The translations under genes were made by a program, and so were the position numbers. A DNA stretch of 15,507 nucleotides from Jimgerdemannia flammicorona (Eukaryota > Mucoromycota > Endogonomycetes > Endogonales > Endogonaceae): the NCBI GenBank assembly GCA_003990745.1, contig RBNI01003614.1, positions 1-15,507 of the forward strand. Direction: 5' to 3'. Under the pieces are notes generated by a model that saw nothing but the letters and a program-made list of their open reading frames with translations, searched no databases and was not told the origin of the DNA. Each line of letters opens with the position of its first letter. Within the stretch, counting starts at the first letter, position 1. Shown one piece after another: positions 7,540-15,507 of the stretch.

Positions 7540-8165
7540 TGATGGCAGAAGAGGCTCAAGCTCAGTATAAGATATCAGTAGTGGGAGTGGGGGGCTGATG
7601 AGCTGCAGGATATACTGGAGGAGGACTGAGATGAGTCAGTAAGAATAAATATAGATAGCAGTCAGAGAGTAGGTAGCTAGAGAGTACTCTAGAGGGTGGA
7701 GGAGATAATTGGTAATGAGAAATAGTTGTAGAAGATGCTGATAAATATTATAGCTAATGAGTTGGGAGAGGTTGATTTTTGTGTTATTAGTTAGGTATAT
7801 TGGAGAAATATCTTATAAGGAGAGAAGATGGTGAGAAAGCTCTAAAATGAGCTAATGGTAGCTCTGCTAAAGGTAGAGAAATATGAGATTGATATAACTA
7901 GAGAGACAGAACTACTAGTAGTTGTAAATAAGCATACAGCTTATCTGTAGGGCCTAAGAAAAGAGTTGGTAAAATAGTAGATAGTATGTAAGAAGTATAG
8001 ATCTTCTATAGAGATACAGAATAGAGAGAACTGTCTGGAGGTATTGGCAGCTCTAAATACTCAACAGAGAGAGATGGATGAGCTGGAGACTGAGAGAATC
8101 TTAGATATAGCTAGTAATATAGTGAGTATGAAATTGTAGAGCAGGGGATCTTCTATAAATATTAT
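7540..8165 (+). pseudogene. LINE ORF1-like region (degraded)
   Basis: Upstream of the endonuclease ATG (8171) a broken frame gives a charged, probably coiled-coil stretch (words such as EMDELETERILDIASNIV near 8070-8130, and TRETELLVVVNKH near 7900) with many TAG/TAA stops at expected Gln positions. ORF1 proteins of LINEs usually bind the element RNA; no zinc knuckle or RRM is visible here. The start is not identifiable. Confidence 0.45.
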
Positions 8166-8170
8166 TTAAT

Positions 8171-8860
8171 ATGAACAATACAACTAGGATCTTCTCTTTG
8201 AATATTAATGGGTTATAAGGGACAGTGAGATAGTAGAACATTTTCTCTTAATTGAAAGAACTAGATACTGATCTGTTTTTACTTCAGGATGTGAGATGTA
8301 ATGAGGACTTAGATATGTAGAACTAGATAAAGAAGTGGGGAGAGTGATAGTATGGCAGAATAGAGTAGATATTATAGTTCAGAAAAGAAAGAAAGATATT
8401 GAAGACATTGGACACTAGGGGGGCAGAGTGGTGTAGGAGTCATAGAAGAGGTCTGGTTGGGGCCCAGTGGTTGTCAGATCTTACTATTGCCTAGTAGAAA
8501 GGAGAGCCTATTTGGAGTGGATAGGTGGGCTGCAGAACTTAGATGTTCTGGTAGAGTTAGAGATTGACTGCTTGGGTAGAGACTTTAATATAGTTTATGA
8601 TGAGAGGTTGGATAGGACAGATGAGAGAAGAGAGCTGTCTGAGAAGAGTGGGGGAATGGAAGACTAGGAGAAGATTAAAAGACTTAGCTCACTAATAGAT
8701 ATAGACTAACAATGGTAGAGAGATTGCTTGGTTTATATATATTAGGTGGCTGGGCTTGGCTTACAGATTGACTGGAACTTGTCTACTGAGTGCTAGAGAG
8801 ATAGTATTTAGAAAGTATTAGAGATAGTATAGTGTTTATGGTCTGATTATTGGGGTCTTC
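8171..8860 (+). pseudogene. LINE ORF2: AP endonuclease domain (degraded)
   Basis: ATG 8171 begins MNNTTRIFSLNINGL, the standard N-terminus of the LINE endonuclease (LNxNGL). LFLLQDVR (about 8272) corresponds to the LLQET motif, with Asp in place of the usual Glu metal ligand. GRDFNIV (about 8570-8590) is the GDFN motif. SDYWGL (8842-8859) matches the terminal SDH motif with CAT (His) changed to TAT (Tyr). The domain nicks target DNA for target-primed reverse transcription. It has several stops and at least one frameshift, and loss of the SDH His would inactivate it. Confidence 0.8.
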
Positions 8861-9599
8861 TAGATATAGAAGATTTGGAGAAAGTAAGGAGAGATCTGAA
8901 TATTAGTACTTGAATACTTTCTTATTGGATGAGCCCTCTTTGTGGAATGTCTGAATAGTGGATATTGATGCCAGAATTCTAGGTTAGAGGGCAGCAGGAC
9001 TTCCTATTGAGAATTAATAGTAGAGGTTGAAGTCTAATGCTCAACAGTTCTGAGAGGAGGCTGGGAGAATAAAGAGTACTCAGTAGAGAGACTATATATA
9101 GTGGGCCTCATATTGGCTGAAGGAGTTATTTGATAGAATGGACTGGCCTACTAGTAGATAAGAGAGTGAGAAATTAGAGAGTTCAGTATATTAGACTAGA
9201 GGTAGAGGAACTATAGAATCTACTGAGATAGAAGGAGAACTCACAGACAAAGAGTATAATAGCCAGGCTATAGTGGCAGGGCTTGGAAGAGAGAGAGCAG
9301 TTTACAAGATTTTTATTGAGGCTTCTTAGAGTAATAAGAGTGAGATAGTAGTGAGATAGAGTATTGAATGAGTCAGAAGAGATGGTGGTAGAGACTCAGA
9401 GTATCTTGGATCAGTTGAGTGAGTGTTGAGAGCTTTTGTAGAGTAAGGAGAAGGGTGGGGAAGATGTACTGGCCATTGAGCAGCACCTGGAGAACTAGTA
9501 CTCAGATCCAGCAGAAGGTCTGGATAAGCTTAGAGTATAGGTCCATAGAGAGGAGATTCTTCAGATATTGGCTATAGTGAGTCTCAGGATAGTATCTGG

Positions 9600-10290
9600 A
9601 GGAGATAGCTTGCCCTGGGATTTCTGAAAAAAAAATGGCAGATAATGAGATAATATTAGAGGAGACGTTATAGATGTGTGATAAAGTTATTAACTCTGGA
9701 GTATAGATTGGGAGACAGTATCTGGAGCTGGTAGCTTTATTGTTTCAGGATAAGAGGAGAAGAGAGAAGTGGAAGAACTAGAGGTTGATCATACTTCTGA
9801 ATATAGATCACAAGCTGGTTATGAAAATCTTAGTGGTCAGATTATAGAGAGTGACTCAGTAAGTACTGGGGGAGGAATAGAGAAGCTTCATTAGTGGTCA
9901 TTTGATTAGAGATAGAACAGTATAGGTCTATTATATAATTGAGAGAGCAAGAGCTGCTAGAGTAGATGGCTACCTGGTGTTTCTAGACTAGAAAAAGACA
10001 TATAACAGTATCTGGAGAGTGTGACTAGAGGGGGTACTGAAGTATATTAGAGTCCTCTCAGAATTCTAGCAGTCTTTAGTCAGTCTGTTAGAAGGAAGTT
10101 GGGCAGCTATTATGGTAAATAATCACTAGGGAGTATCTTTCCCTCTAGATAGAGGGGTGCTACAGAGTAATCTACTATTGCTGATTCTTTATGCCCTCTC
10201 ATTGAAGTCTCTGTTGGACAGAATTTGATATAAGGTGGGGGGGTAAATATTCTTAGAGTAAATTAGAAGATGGGAGCCTTTGCAGATAAT
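9600..10290 (+). pseudogene. LINE ORF2: reverse transcriptase palm/fingers (degraded)
   Basis: A single frame from about 9790 to 10260 gives a clear RT: LLNIDHKLVMKIL (subdomain 0/1), GEE*RSFISGHLIRD (usual Q-x-GF-x-x-GR-x-I-x-D), VFLD*KKTYNSI (9977-10010, usual FLDxxKAYD), RGVLQSNLLLLILYALSL (10151 on, usual RGVRQGDPLSP), and after a +1 shift AFADN (10276-10290, usual YADD). About ten internal stops all fit C-to-T or G-to-A changes. The second active-site Asp is now Asn (GAT to AAT) and the KAYD box reads KTYN, so the enzyme is dead even apart from the stops. Confidence 0.9.
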
Positions 10291-10295
10291 ATAGT

Positions 10296-11464
10296 AGTTC
10301 CTCCTTTCTCTACTACCTTACCAGTCACAAGGTTTGGTAGGCGACCTTCCAAGTCCCCTTTCCCCTATTATTACCCCCTCTACCTTGGGTTGGTTTGCTG
10401 TGCCTGCAGGGACATGGTGGGAGGAGGGCAATGGTGATGAGTTGCCCCTTTATCAGTGTCGGATCGGTACTTCCTCCACTTTTTCGCGGATTCTGGTACC
10501 TTCAGCTGCATCTGGGGTGTACCCATTTTGGTGCAGCACCTTCTTCCTTTTGCTGTCACCAACAAGGAGTTGTCTCAGTGTGTCTTGGGCTACGTAGGGA
10601 GTCGGCCAACCTTGGGCATCAAGTGCTCAGTATAGGTTACCTGCAGGTCCTCGGTACCTATAGTGGGGTTCTCTGGCTTTGGCAAGCTTCCTGGCGAGCA
10701 CAGTTCTGGCATAGGTGACTGTTTTTCAGGTGTTGTCAGGATGGGAGAGGAGATGGCCATCACAGATAGGAGGAAGGGTGATAATGGTGAATCAGTAGAG
10801 TACCAGGCTGGGGGCAGTCATCAGGACTGGGGCAGGTGCTGCTTTGGTGGGGCCTTTTGATTGGTGTGGCATGGTTAGGTGGTAGGTATCACTCTTAGCT
10901 TCTTTTGGCAGTCAGCGGGGTTGGGCCCCAGTCATCAGGGGGGGTCGGGGGGCCTGAGGCTACCCATTTCAGGCATCTTGGCTGCACTCAACTGGAACTG
11001 GGAGCTGACATAGCAACGTGATCAAGGCCCACAGGCTTGAGTAGTGGGGTATTGGGGGTCTCCTCCTGCCTCATGTGTAAGTCCTTTACTCACCTCGACT
11101 GGGAGAACCAGGTCCTACCCACCGTGTTGTGCTTTGATGAGGGTTTTTCTTTACTTGTCATCCTCTTTGGGGTGGCAAGGGCTATTTTATTCAGCTCGGG
11201 CATGGCCTTGTACATACATTGGGTTCTTGAGCATGCACTTTCAGTCATTGGCATATGGTTGGGTTTCCCCTGGTGGTAGGGAGAGTATGGTGTACAGAAT
11301 GAGGTGTGGGCCAACACAGGCCCTGCTGTGCCTGGTATGGTCAAGCTGCTGGACAATATTTAGTCTAGGTTAATGAGGGGGCAGTGTTCAGTGGGTGGTG
11401 GGGGAGGGTTTTGGCCTATATAGTCTAGGTTCCCTTCCAATAAAAATCCACGGGACTATGAGTC

Positions 11465-11499
<35 letters not shown>
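10296..11499 (+). mobile_element. Nested poly(A)-tailed retroposon, non-autonomous, inserted in the LINE RT
   Basis: It is flanked by ATATAGT (10289-10295 and 11500-11506). It ends with CCAATAAAAATCC, a polyadenylation-like signal, and 30 A (11469-11498). Its composition differs sharply from the host LINE: higher C, several CpG (CGGATCGG, TTCGCGG, CTACGTAGG) and few decay-type TAG words. The first ~125 bp (10301-10426) are clearly related to the LINE 5' end at 7310-7433. No endonuclease or RT is encoded; open frames of 65-109 codons on both strands overlap one another and show no motif. It probably belongs to the same family as a deleted or chimeric copy that relied on the LINE machinery in trans. 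Confidence 0.85.
10301..10426 (+). repeat. 5' module shared by the nested retroposon and the LINE
   Basis: It aligns with 7310-7433 from CTCCTTTCTC through ACCAGTCACAAGGTTTG to the GGGACATGG region, with few indels. Differences run one way: the nested copy has GGTAGGCGACC where the LINE has GATAGATAACC, and CCTGCAGG where the LINE has TCTACAAG. As the element's 5' end it is the likely internal promoter or 5' UTR. Confidence 0.85.
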
Positions 11500-11500
<1 letters not shown>

Positions 11501-11506
11501 TATAGT

Positions 11507-12653
11507 CAGATTGAATGGGAGATATTGACATTACCAGTGGGTCAGAGAGGCTTTAGGCTTACAGACTTTATCAAGTACTTATACTGTTGAGAGTATGGTA
11601 GCTGAAGTTAGCTAGTAAGCTAAGGAGTTACAGTTGGATTTCTCTTATACAGAAAGTGTGAAAGGTACAGTTCTCTTTCAGAAGTACTTTGAGTGACTTG
11701 CTCTCTCTAGTAGCTCTGGAGAAATGCCAGAGGATATGTTATAGGGGCTTCTGATAGAGGGTGGTTGATGGGGCTTACCATATTGATATCTGCTAGCAGA
11801 GTAATGAGAGAGAGGAGGACTGGAGACCTCAGATGTAAAGGTGGGACCACCTTCTATTGAGGGGTATATTAGTGGATAATTTCTATCTTGAGAATAGTAT
11901 GAAGTATCTTTGAGAGTAAGGGAGAGACTTGTGGCTAGAGGTTTGGCAGGTGGTAGAAATTAGAGAAGAGTAAAACTAAGCTAATATCTGATCATGAAGT
12001 GAGCTGGTAGTATAGTGGCTGCTGTCCAAGTTCTGAGTAATATAGTGGAGGCTTCTATGATATAATGTGATGTTGAACTTTTGGTCAGAATATCTGATAG
12101 AAAGAGGTGCCTTGAAGTGTGAGAAGTGCTATAATATAGGATAGGAGAGTAGAGTAATTCAGATCTCTGAATATTAGTTGAGGGAGTATGAGATCTTGAG
12201 GGACTTCTGGAAGATAGTTGAGAGCCAGCTAGAGGTACATTCTCCTGAGTAGATAGTGGAGGAGAGGTAGGTGGCTCTATGGATAAGACTGGTGGAGTGG
12301 GGTGAGAAATGAGTGATTGATAATTAGATGGGCTCTGGTGGTTTGAGTTAGACTTACTGGACATTAGCTATATATTTTTTAGAATGACCAGAGGTTAGTA
12401 CTTGGGGGTGAAGGTGGCAAGATAGAAGTGGTTGATGTTGGAGCTTTTGAATAGGTAGTAGTAGAGATGGGAGATTATAGAGAAGATTTATAAAAATGGA
12501 AAGAGGATTAAGATGTCTGAGAGAGTAGTGTTCTTTTAGAGAGATAGAAAGAGAGAGAGTATTCCTTGTGGGATTGAGTGAGAGATAAATTGTATATTAA
12601 TTTATTATAGACTAGTTGATAATAAATATAGAAGTTCAAGTAATTATATATAT
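11507..12653 (+). pseudogene. LINE ORF2: post-RT region and 3' UTR (degraded)
   Basis: Once the nested element is removed the RT frame continues across the join (GCA GAT AAT ATA GTC). Further on, broken frames read protein-like stretches such as DWRPQM near 11820, and a run near 12390-12500 (KWLMLELLNR, then WEIIEKIYKNGKRI) with TAG where Gln is expected. There is no clear RNase H (D-E-D-D) or CCHC knuckle. The frame ends before AATAAATATAG and the poly(A). Confidence 0.6.
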
Positions 12654-12676
12654 AAAAAAAAAAAAAAAAAAAAAAA

Positions 12677-13578
12677 GAGTACTGTCTGATTAATTTCCAA
12701 TTATTAGTATTACTTATTTTTATTATTCTCTAACAAAGTCAGCCTAAGGTCAGCTTTATATAAGCTCTTCAATAATATGAAGTACTTGATAATATAAATA
12801 TCAGATCTTATTTACTTTCTCAAAAGATAATAGAGTGAGCTTTTGTCTCATCTTATTAAGCTCATTAATAAGATACTTGACTGAAGCAAAAGCAAGCAAG
12901 TCTCAGAAACTTGGATGGTAGGTATTGGAATAGTTAGTATTGCTCATCAGAGCTTCAGATTAGAGTAGTCAGCATGTTGTATTCTTATTGCATATATCTG
13001 AATTACTAGTCAGTTCTTGAATCACTAGATAGTCTGAGCAGTAGCTGAAATACCAGTATCATAAAGCCAACTTGAGGAGTTGTCTAAAGTGTCAATAGTT
13101 ATATATAACTCAGCAGTATCTGAATTATTTTTAAATTAGTCACACATTTCTCTATTTGGCTGAGTTATGTATCTCTCATTTCTAAGTCAAATATATTAAG
13201 ATAATATAGAAACATCTCAATATATCTAAAAATCTTATACATATAACAATTGTACTGATAATCCACTACTCAAAATGGCCTAAGAGTTTTGAAGTTGCTT
13301 TTCAACATAAGAAATTTCTGCTGAAGAATTCAAAGAACAATGGCCACATATATCAAATATATAATCTATCTGGAGCTCTGGTGAACCAAAGAATTGTAAC
13401 AGCTGGACTACTTATAATTGCTATATGAAAATCAAGTATACGAAAAGAAGACATCCCAGATGACAAGTGTTGCAAGACACCAATTCGAGAGCCAGACTAG
13501 TGTTCTATGAAAACCAAAGTCACTCACTTGGCTATAACATTAATGGTTTGAATCAAATGTATTTGAACATACACATAA
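12677..13578. other. AT-rich region, no supported gene
   Basis: Low-complexity AT-rich sequence without tandem order. At about 13270-13560 one plus frame reads a modest protein-like stretch (FEVAFQHKKFLLKNSKNN, then SIRKEDIPDDK) with a few stops that could be mutated Arg or Gln codons. It might be a remnant of a mobile-element gene, but no motif is recognised. Confidence 0.4.
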
Positions 13579-13738
13579 GTGATATTTAAAACATTCATAT
13601 ACAATTTAGATAACCCCTTATACGGGTTCAGCCAAATGGAGAAATGTGTGACCAATCTAAAAATAATTCAGGTACCGCCGAGTTGCGACTATCGACACTT
13701 TAGACAACCCCCAACAGCTTTGTTTCACAAATTTGTGA

Positions 13739-13815
13739 TCGAAGGCACAGCAGGAAATTATGGTCGAAGGCGCAGCAGGAAAATTAGGATCGAAGGCGCA
13801 GCAGGAATATTATAT
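13739..13815. repeat. 25-26-bp tandem repeat (TCGAAGGCGCAGCAGGAAA)
   Basis: Three copies start at 13739, 13764 and 13790, differing by small changes after GCAGGAA. They keep CpG sites, unlike the interior of the window. Confidence 0.9.
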
Positions 13816-13830
13816 GTATCTATTATGTCA

Positions 13831-14025
13831 TCACTCACTCCGATTTGATCTCGTACCTGTCCGTCCTTCTCGGAATGTCCTCGTTTCACCGTCGAACCTG
13901 CAGACCGGCTCTATGTAGGGATCAGAATACGCCATGACCGCAACCAATACAGCAGGCAGTATTTGGCGACCAAGAAGCACGTGCTGTGCAACGAGTTCGA
14001 GTGTAGCTCCATGCAAGGCTATCAT
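13831..14025 (-). CDS. Short doubtful ORF, 64 aa
   Basis: ATG 14025 to TGA 13831. The first part (about residues 1-32, MIALHGATLELVAQHVLL then LPAVLVAVMAY) is hydrophobic and could be a signal or membrane segment; the rest is Arg/Thr-rich. No family recognised, no upstream exon proven. It may be a terminal exon of a minus-strand gene or chance. Confidence 0.2.
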   Translation of the reverse strand: MIALHGATLELVAQHVLLGRQILPAVLVAVMAYSDPYIEPVCRFDGETRTFREGRTGTRSNRSE

Positions 14026-14026
14026 A

Positions 14027-14527
14027 TTATTTTGTCATGATGACGAAAATGGCTGCAAGTTCACAACAACTAATTACAATGTCTCGCCAACTTGAACTCG
14101 TTCCCAATACACATGCATAACAAAATTGAACTAATCCCCTGTCTCCGGCTGCAGAACACAATGTCCTCTCTTGCAAACTACTCATTTTCTGGAACCCAAT
14201 GGTCAGCAAAAACCTCCATGAAAAGGCATTCGAGAGTGCTGCGGGCGCTTGTGGAGAAGAAAAAGGCGGCATGTGCTGGGGAAGGTGGTGTGAGAACGTG
14301 ATTCTGGTGGAGGGGTATCCGACGTGCAGGCGGTCGATGGGGGCGGTTGGTGGGGTACATGGTACATGCAGACATGATGGTGCCTCTAGACAGAGTTGTA
14401 CGCTTCTGGGGGGTGGGTGGTACATCAAAGTGGAGCGTTCGGCCATTGGAGAGCAGGTGGAGACAGAGGGTTTGTCAGGTGGCGAAGGGTTTGGGGTTTG
14501 GGGTTTGCTGAGGTATGTGGGTGGCAT
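14027..14527 (-). CDS. Doubtful ORF or exon cluster with a good intron acceptor
   Basis: A 166-codon frame is open but Pro/Ser/Thr-rich and lacks motifs. An opposing plus frame of 112 codons is equally open, so coding is not secure. A clean minus-strand intron end lies inside: CTGAC branch point, then TTCCAG ending at 14189, after which KMSSLQERTLCS could begin an exon. I cannot choose a gene model. Confidence 0.18.
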   Translation of the reverse strand: MPPTYLSKPQTPNPSPPDKPSVSTCSPMAERSTLMYHPPPRSVQLCLEAPSCLHVPCTPPTAPIDRLHVGYPSTRITFSHHLPQHMPPFSSPQAPAALSNAFSWRFLLTIGFQKMSSLQERTLCSAAGDRGLVQFCYACVLGTSSSWRDIVISCCELAAIFVIMTK

Positions 14528-14647
14528 GCATAGGTAGGGAAGCAGTTTTTATACTGAATATGTAGTAATGGACGGAATTACCATGAAATAACTTCAGATT
14601 GGACAACACAATGATATTTATGAGAATTTGGTTGCGACGAATCAAAA

Positions 14648-14709
14648 ATAATACAGCGAACAACCCAGTAACGACAAAATAATACAGCGAACAACCCAGT
14701 AACCACAAT
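14648..14709. repeat. 31-bp direct duplication
   Basis: Two adjacent copies of ATAATACAGCGAACAACCCA plus GTAAC differ by a base or two at the end (ACGACAAA versus ACCACAAT). Confidence 0.9.
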
Positions 14710-14916
14710 AGTCAAACATTTGGGCTTAGTTATCTCAACTCGTCGATATAACAAAAAGAGCCCCCTTCCTTCTCGCACCCTAAACACAGAATCCAGTCCC
14801 CTCCTCACCTTAAACTTCGCATACCACCTACAGCACGATCAGCTCTATGACCTGAACACAAGGCCTTAGTAACCCCGAGGTCAACCCTTCCCGTCATTAA
14901 CCATGCCAGGGACTGC

Positions 14917-15285
14917 TCACACAATCACTTTTGCAACCCCAGCATACAGATACATATGTAGAATATAGAAGAAAAACACAGACCATCCGTAATCGAGCAA
15001 GGGACCCTCTGTGACAAACTTGTAAAAGTAATTTGCGGACTCCGTGGGGATGACGTAGAACGCAGTGAGGAGGAGATGGTTGACGGCAAGGTAGAGGTCT
15101 GAGTAGGCGAGTTCCGGGGTGTATTGACGGCATTGAAGAAAGTCTGGGGAGAGGCAAGGTGGCGGGAGGAGGGAGGGGAGGCAAATAAGGAGGAAGAAGA
15201 AGAGGAGGAGGAGGGAGAGGAGCTGATTGCATTGGCATAAGTAGTTAATGCGTGGAAGATGAATAGAGCGGTCAACCAGGGTGAT
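14917..15285 (-). CDS. 3' exon of an unknown multi-pass membrane protein
   Basis: A frame without Met runs open from 15285 to TGA 14919-14917. Its protein-like part starts just after a strong acceptor: a pyrimidine tract (15225-15147) ending CCCCAG at 15144. So the exon is probably 15143-14917, phase 1, starting DFLQCRQYTPEL. It has two likely membrane helices (YLAVNHLLLTAFYVI and WSVFFFYILHMYLYAGVA) separated by a polar loop with ESANYFYKF. Possible donors lie at the end (GTGATT 14928, GTGTGA 14922), with a TACTAAG branch and TTCAG acceptor downstream, so a short last exon (VIELIVL) is an alternative end. Upstream exons are not secure; HALTTYANAI in another frame (about 15240-15269) may be one. 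Family not recognised. Confidence 0.45.
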   Translation of the reverse strand: MTLVDRSIHLPRINYLCQCNQLLSLLLLFFFLLICLPSLLPPPCLSPDFLQCRQYTPELAYSDLYLAVNHLLLTAFYVIPTESANYFYKFVTEGPLLDYGWSVFFFYILHMYLYAGVAKVIV

Positions 15286-15358
15286 TCATTCTGGAATATC
15301 GAGGTCAAAACAGACCATCTCCGACCCTATTGACATGCTTGTCCTTGATCATGATGTA

Positions 15359-15360
<2 letters not shown>

Positions 15361-15399
<39 letters not shown>
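15361..15399. repeat. 39-T homopolymer
   Basis: Uninterrupted T run. On the minus strand it is a 39-A run and could be the tail of a minus-strand retroposon ending here, but the sequence downstream on that strand is the membrane-protein region and no element body is recognised. Confidence 0.9.
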
Positions 15400-15401
<2 letters not shown>

Positions 15402-15507
15402 AATAGTGAATAATGACATGTATTCATCGCAATAAAGTGGTTCAACCATGGAGAACACAAAAGTGCGTAAAGACCAACTATAATATAACGCCTCTTTCAC
15501 TGTTTTA
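15400..15507. other. Right edge, nothing recognised
   Basis: It contains GCAATAAAGTGG (a possible plus-strand polyadenylation-like word), no gene. Confidence 0.3.

Larger units (their letters stand above)
7305..12676 (+). mobile_element. Mutated full-length non-LTR retrotransposon (LINE)
   Basis: It begins at CTCCTTTCTCC (7310), has an ORF1-like region, an apurinic endonuclease, a reverse transcriptase and a conserved 3' region, and ends with AATAAATATAG...23 A (12654-12676). TACTG occurs at 7305-7309 and 12680-12684 and may be the target duplication; at 5 bp this is weak, and the satellite does not visibly resume downstream. The coding frames are riddled with stops of the CAG-to-TAG, CGA-to-TGA and TGG-to-TAG type plus a few indels. 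It is interrupted by a nested retroposon (10296-11499). It belongs to the endonuclease-plus-RT LINE group common in fungi; the clade was not decided and no RNase H was recognised. Confidence 0.88.

Noticed and set aside
10334..11373. Open frames of 65-109 codons in the nested retroposon
   Set aside because: They overlap in several frames and both strands, end without motifs and do not match LINE proteins.
11981..12364. Minus-strand 127-codon Ser/Thr-rich frame
   Set aside because: Antisense of the LINE 3' region; arises because stops were created on the sense strand.
14849..14928. Fatty-acid elongase (ELO) identity for the right-hand gene, from an optional KVIELIVL end
   Set aside because: No HxxHH box is found in the window and the ending depends on an unproven splice; similarity is too weak.

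Overview
The window looks like a transposon-rich stretch of a filamentous fungal genome, probably a Pezizomycotina ascomycete; the species cannot be told. Three things point this way: short introns with GTRNGY-type donors and CTRAC-type branch points, a LINE with endonuclease and reverse transcriptase, and heavy C-to-T/G-to-A decay (CAG to TAG, TGG to TAG, CGA to TGA) of the kind produced by repeat-induced point mutation (RIP) or a similar process.

Region by region: (i) 1-2,440, moderate GC, holds the best host gene, a five-exon minus-strand gene of about 475 aa assembled here from splice signals and matching phases. Its family is not firmly recognised; its last exon has an H-x-D...H arrangement that could be a 2-oxoglutarate/Fe(II)-oxygenase-like fold. 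Two introns and the 3' end carry tandem repeats. (ii) 2,500-4,400 is simple and tandem repeats (14/10-bp and 9-bp minisatellites), a poly(A)-tailed SINE-like retroposon and a 210-bp hairpin (foldback/MITE-like) element. (iii) 4,440-5,775 is a decayed gene whose four in-frame stops are each one C-to-T change from Arg or Gln, ending in an acidic repeat tail. (iv) 5,930-7,304 is tandem arrays, including an almost exact 33-bp array and a 63-75-bp satellite. (v) 7,305-12,676 is a decayed full-length LINE (ORF1-like region, AP endonuclease, RT, poly(A)). Inside its RT active-site region sits a 1.2-kb, much less mutated, poly(A)-tailed retroposon flanked by a 7-bp duplication. The two elements share their first ~125 bp. 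(vi) 12,677-13,580 is AT-rich with little recognisable content. (vii) 13,580-15,507 returns to more normal composition, with small repeats, doubtful ORFs and the 3' part of a probable minus-strand membrane-protein gene that begins beyond a 39-T run or the window edge.

No operon-like or cooperating gene set is visible. The story is one of layered mobile-element insertion, mutational silencing and satellite growth between two host genes. The most informative signal is the relative age of the nested retroposon and the mutated LINE it interrupts.
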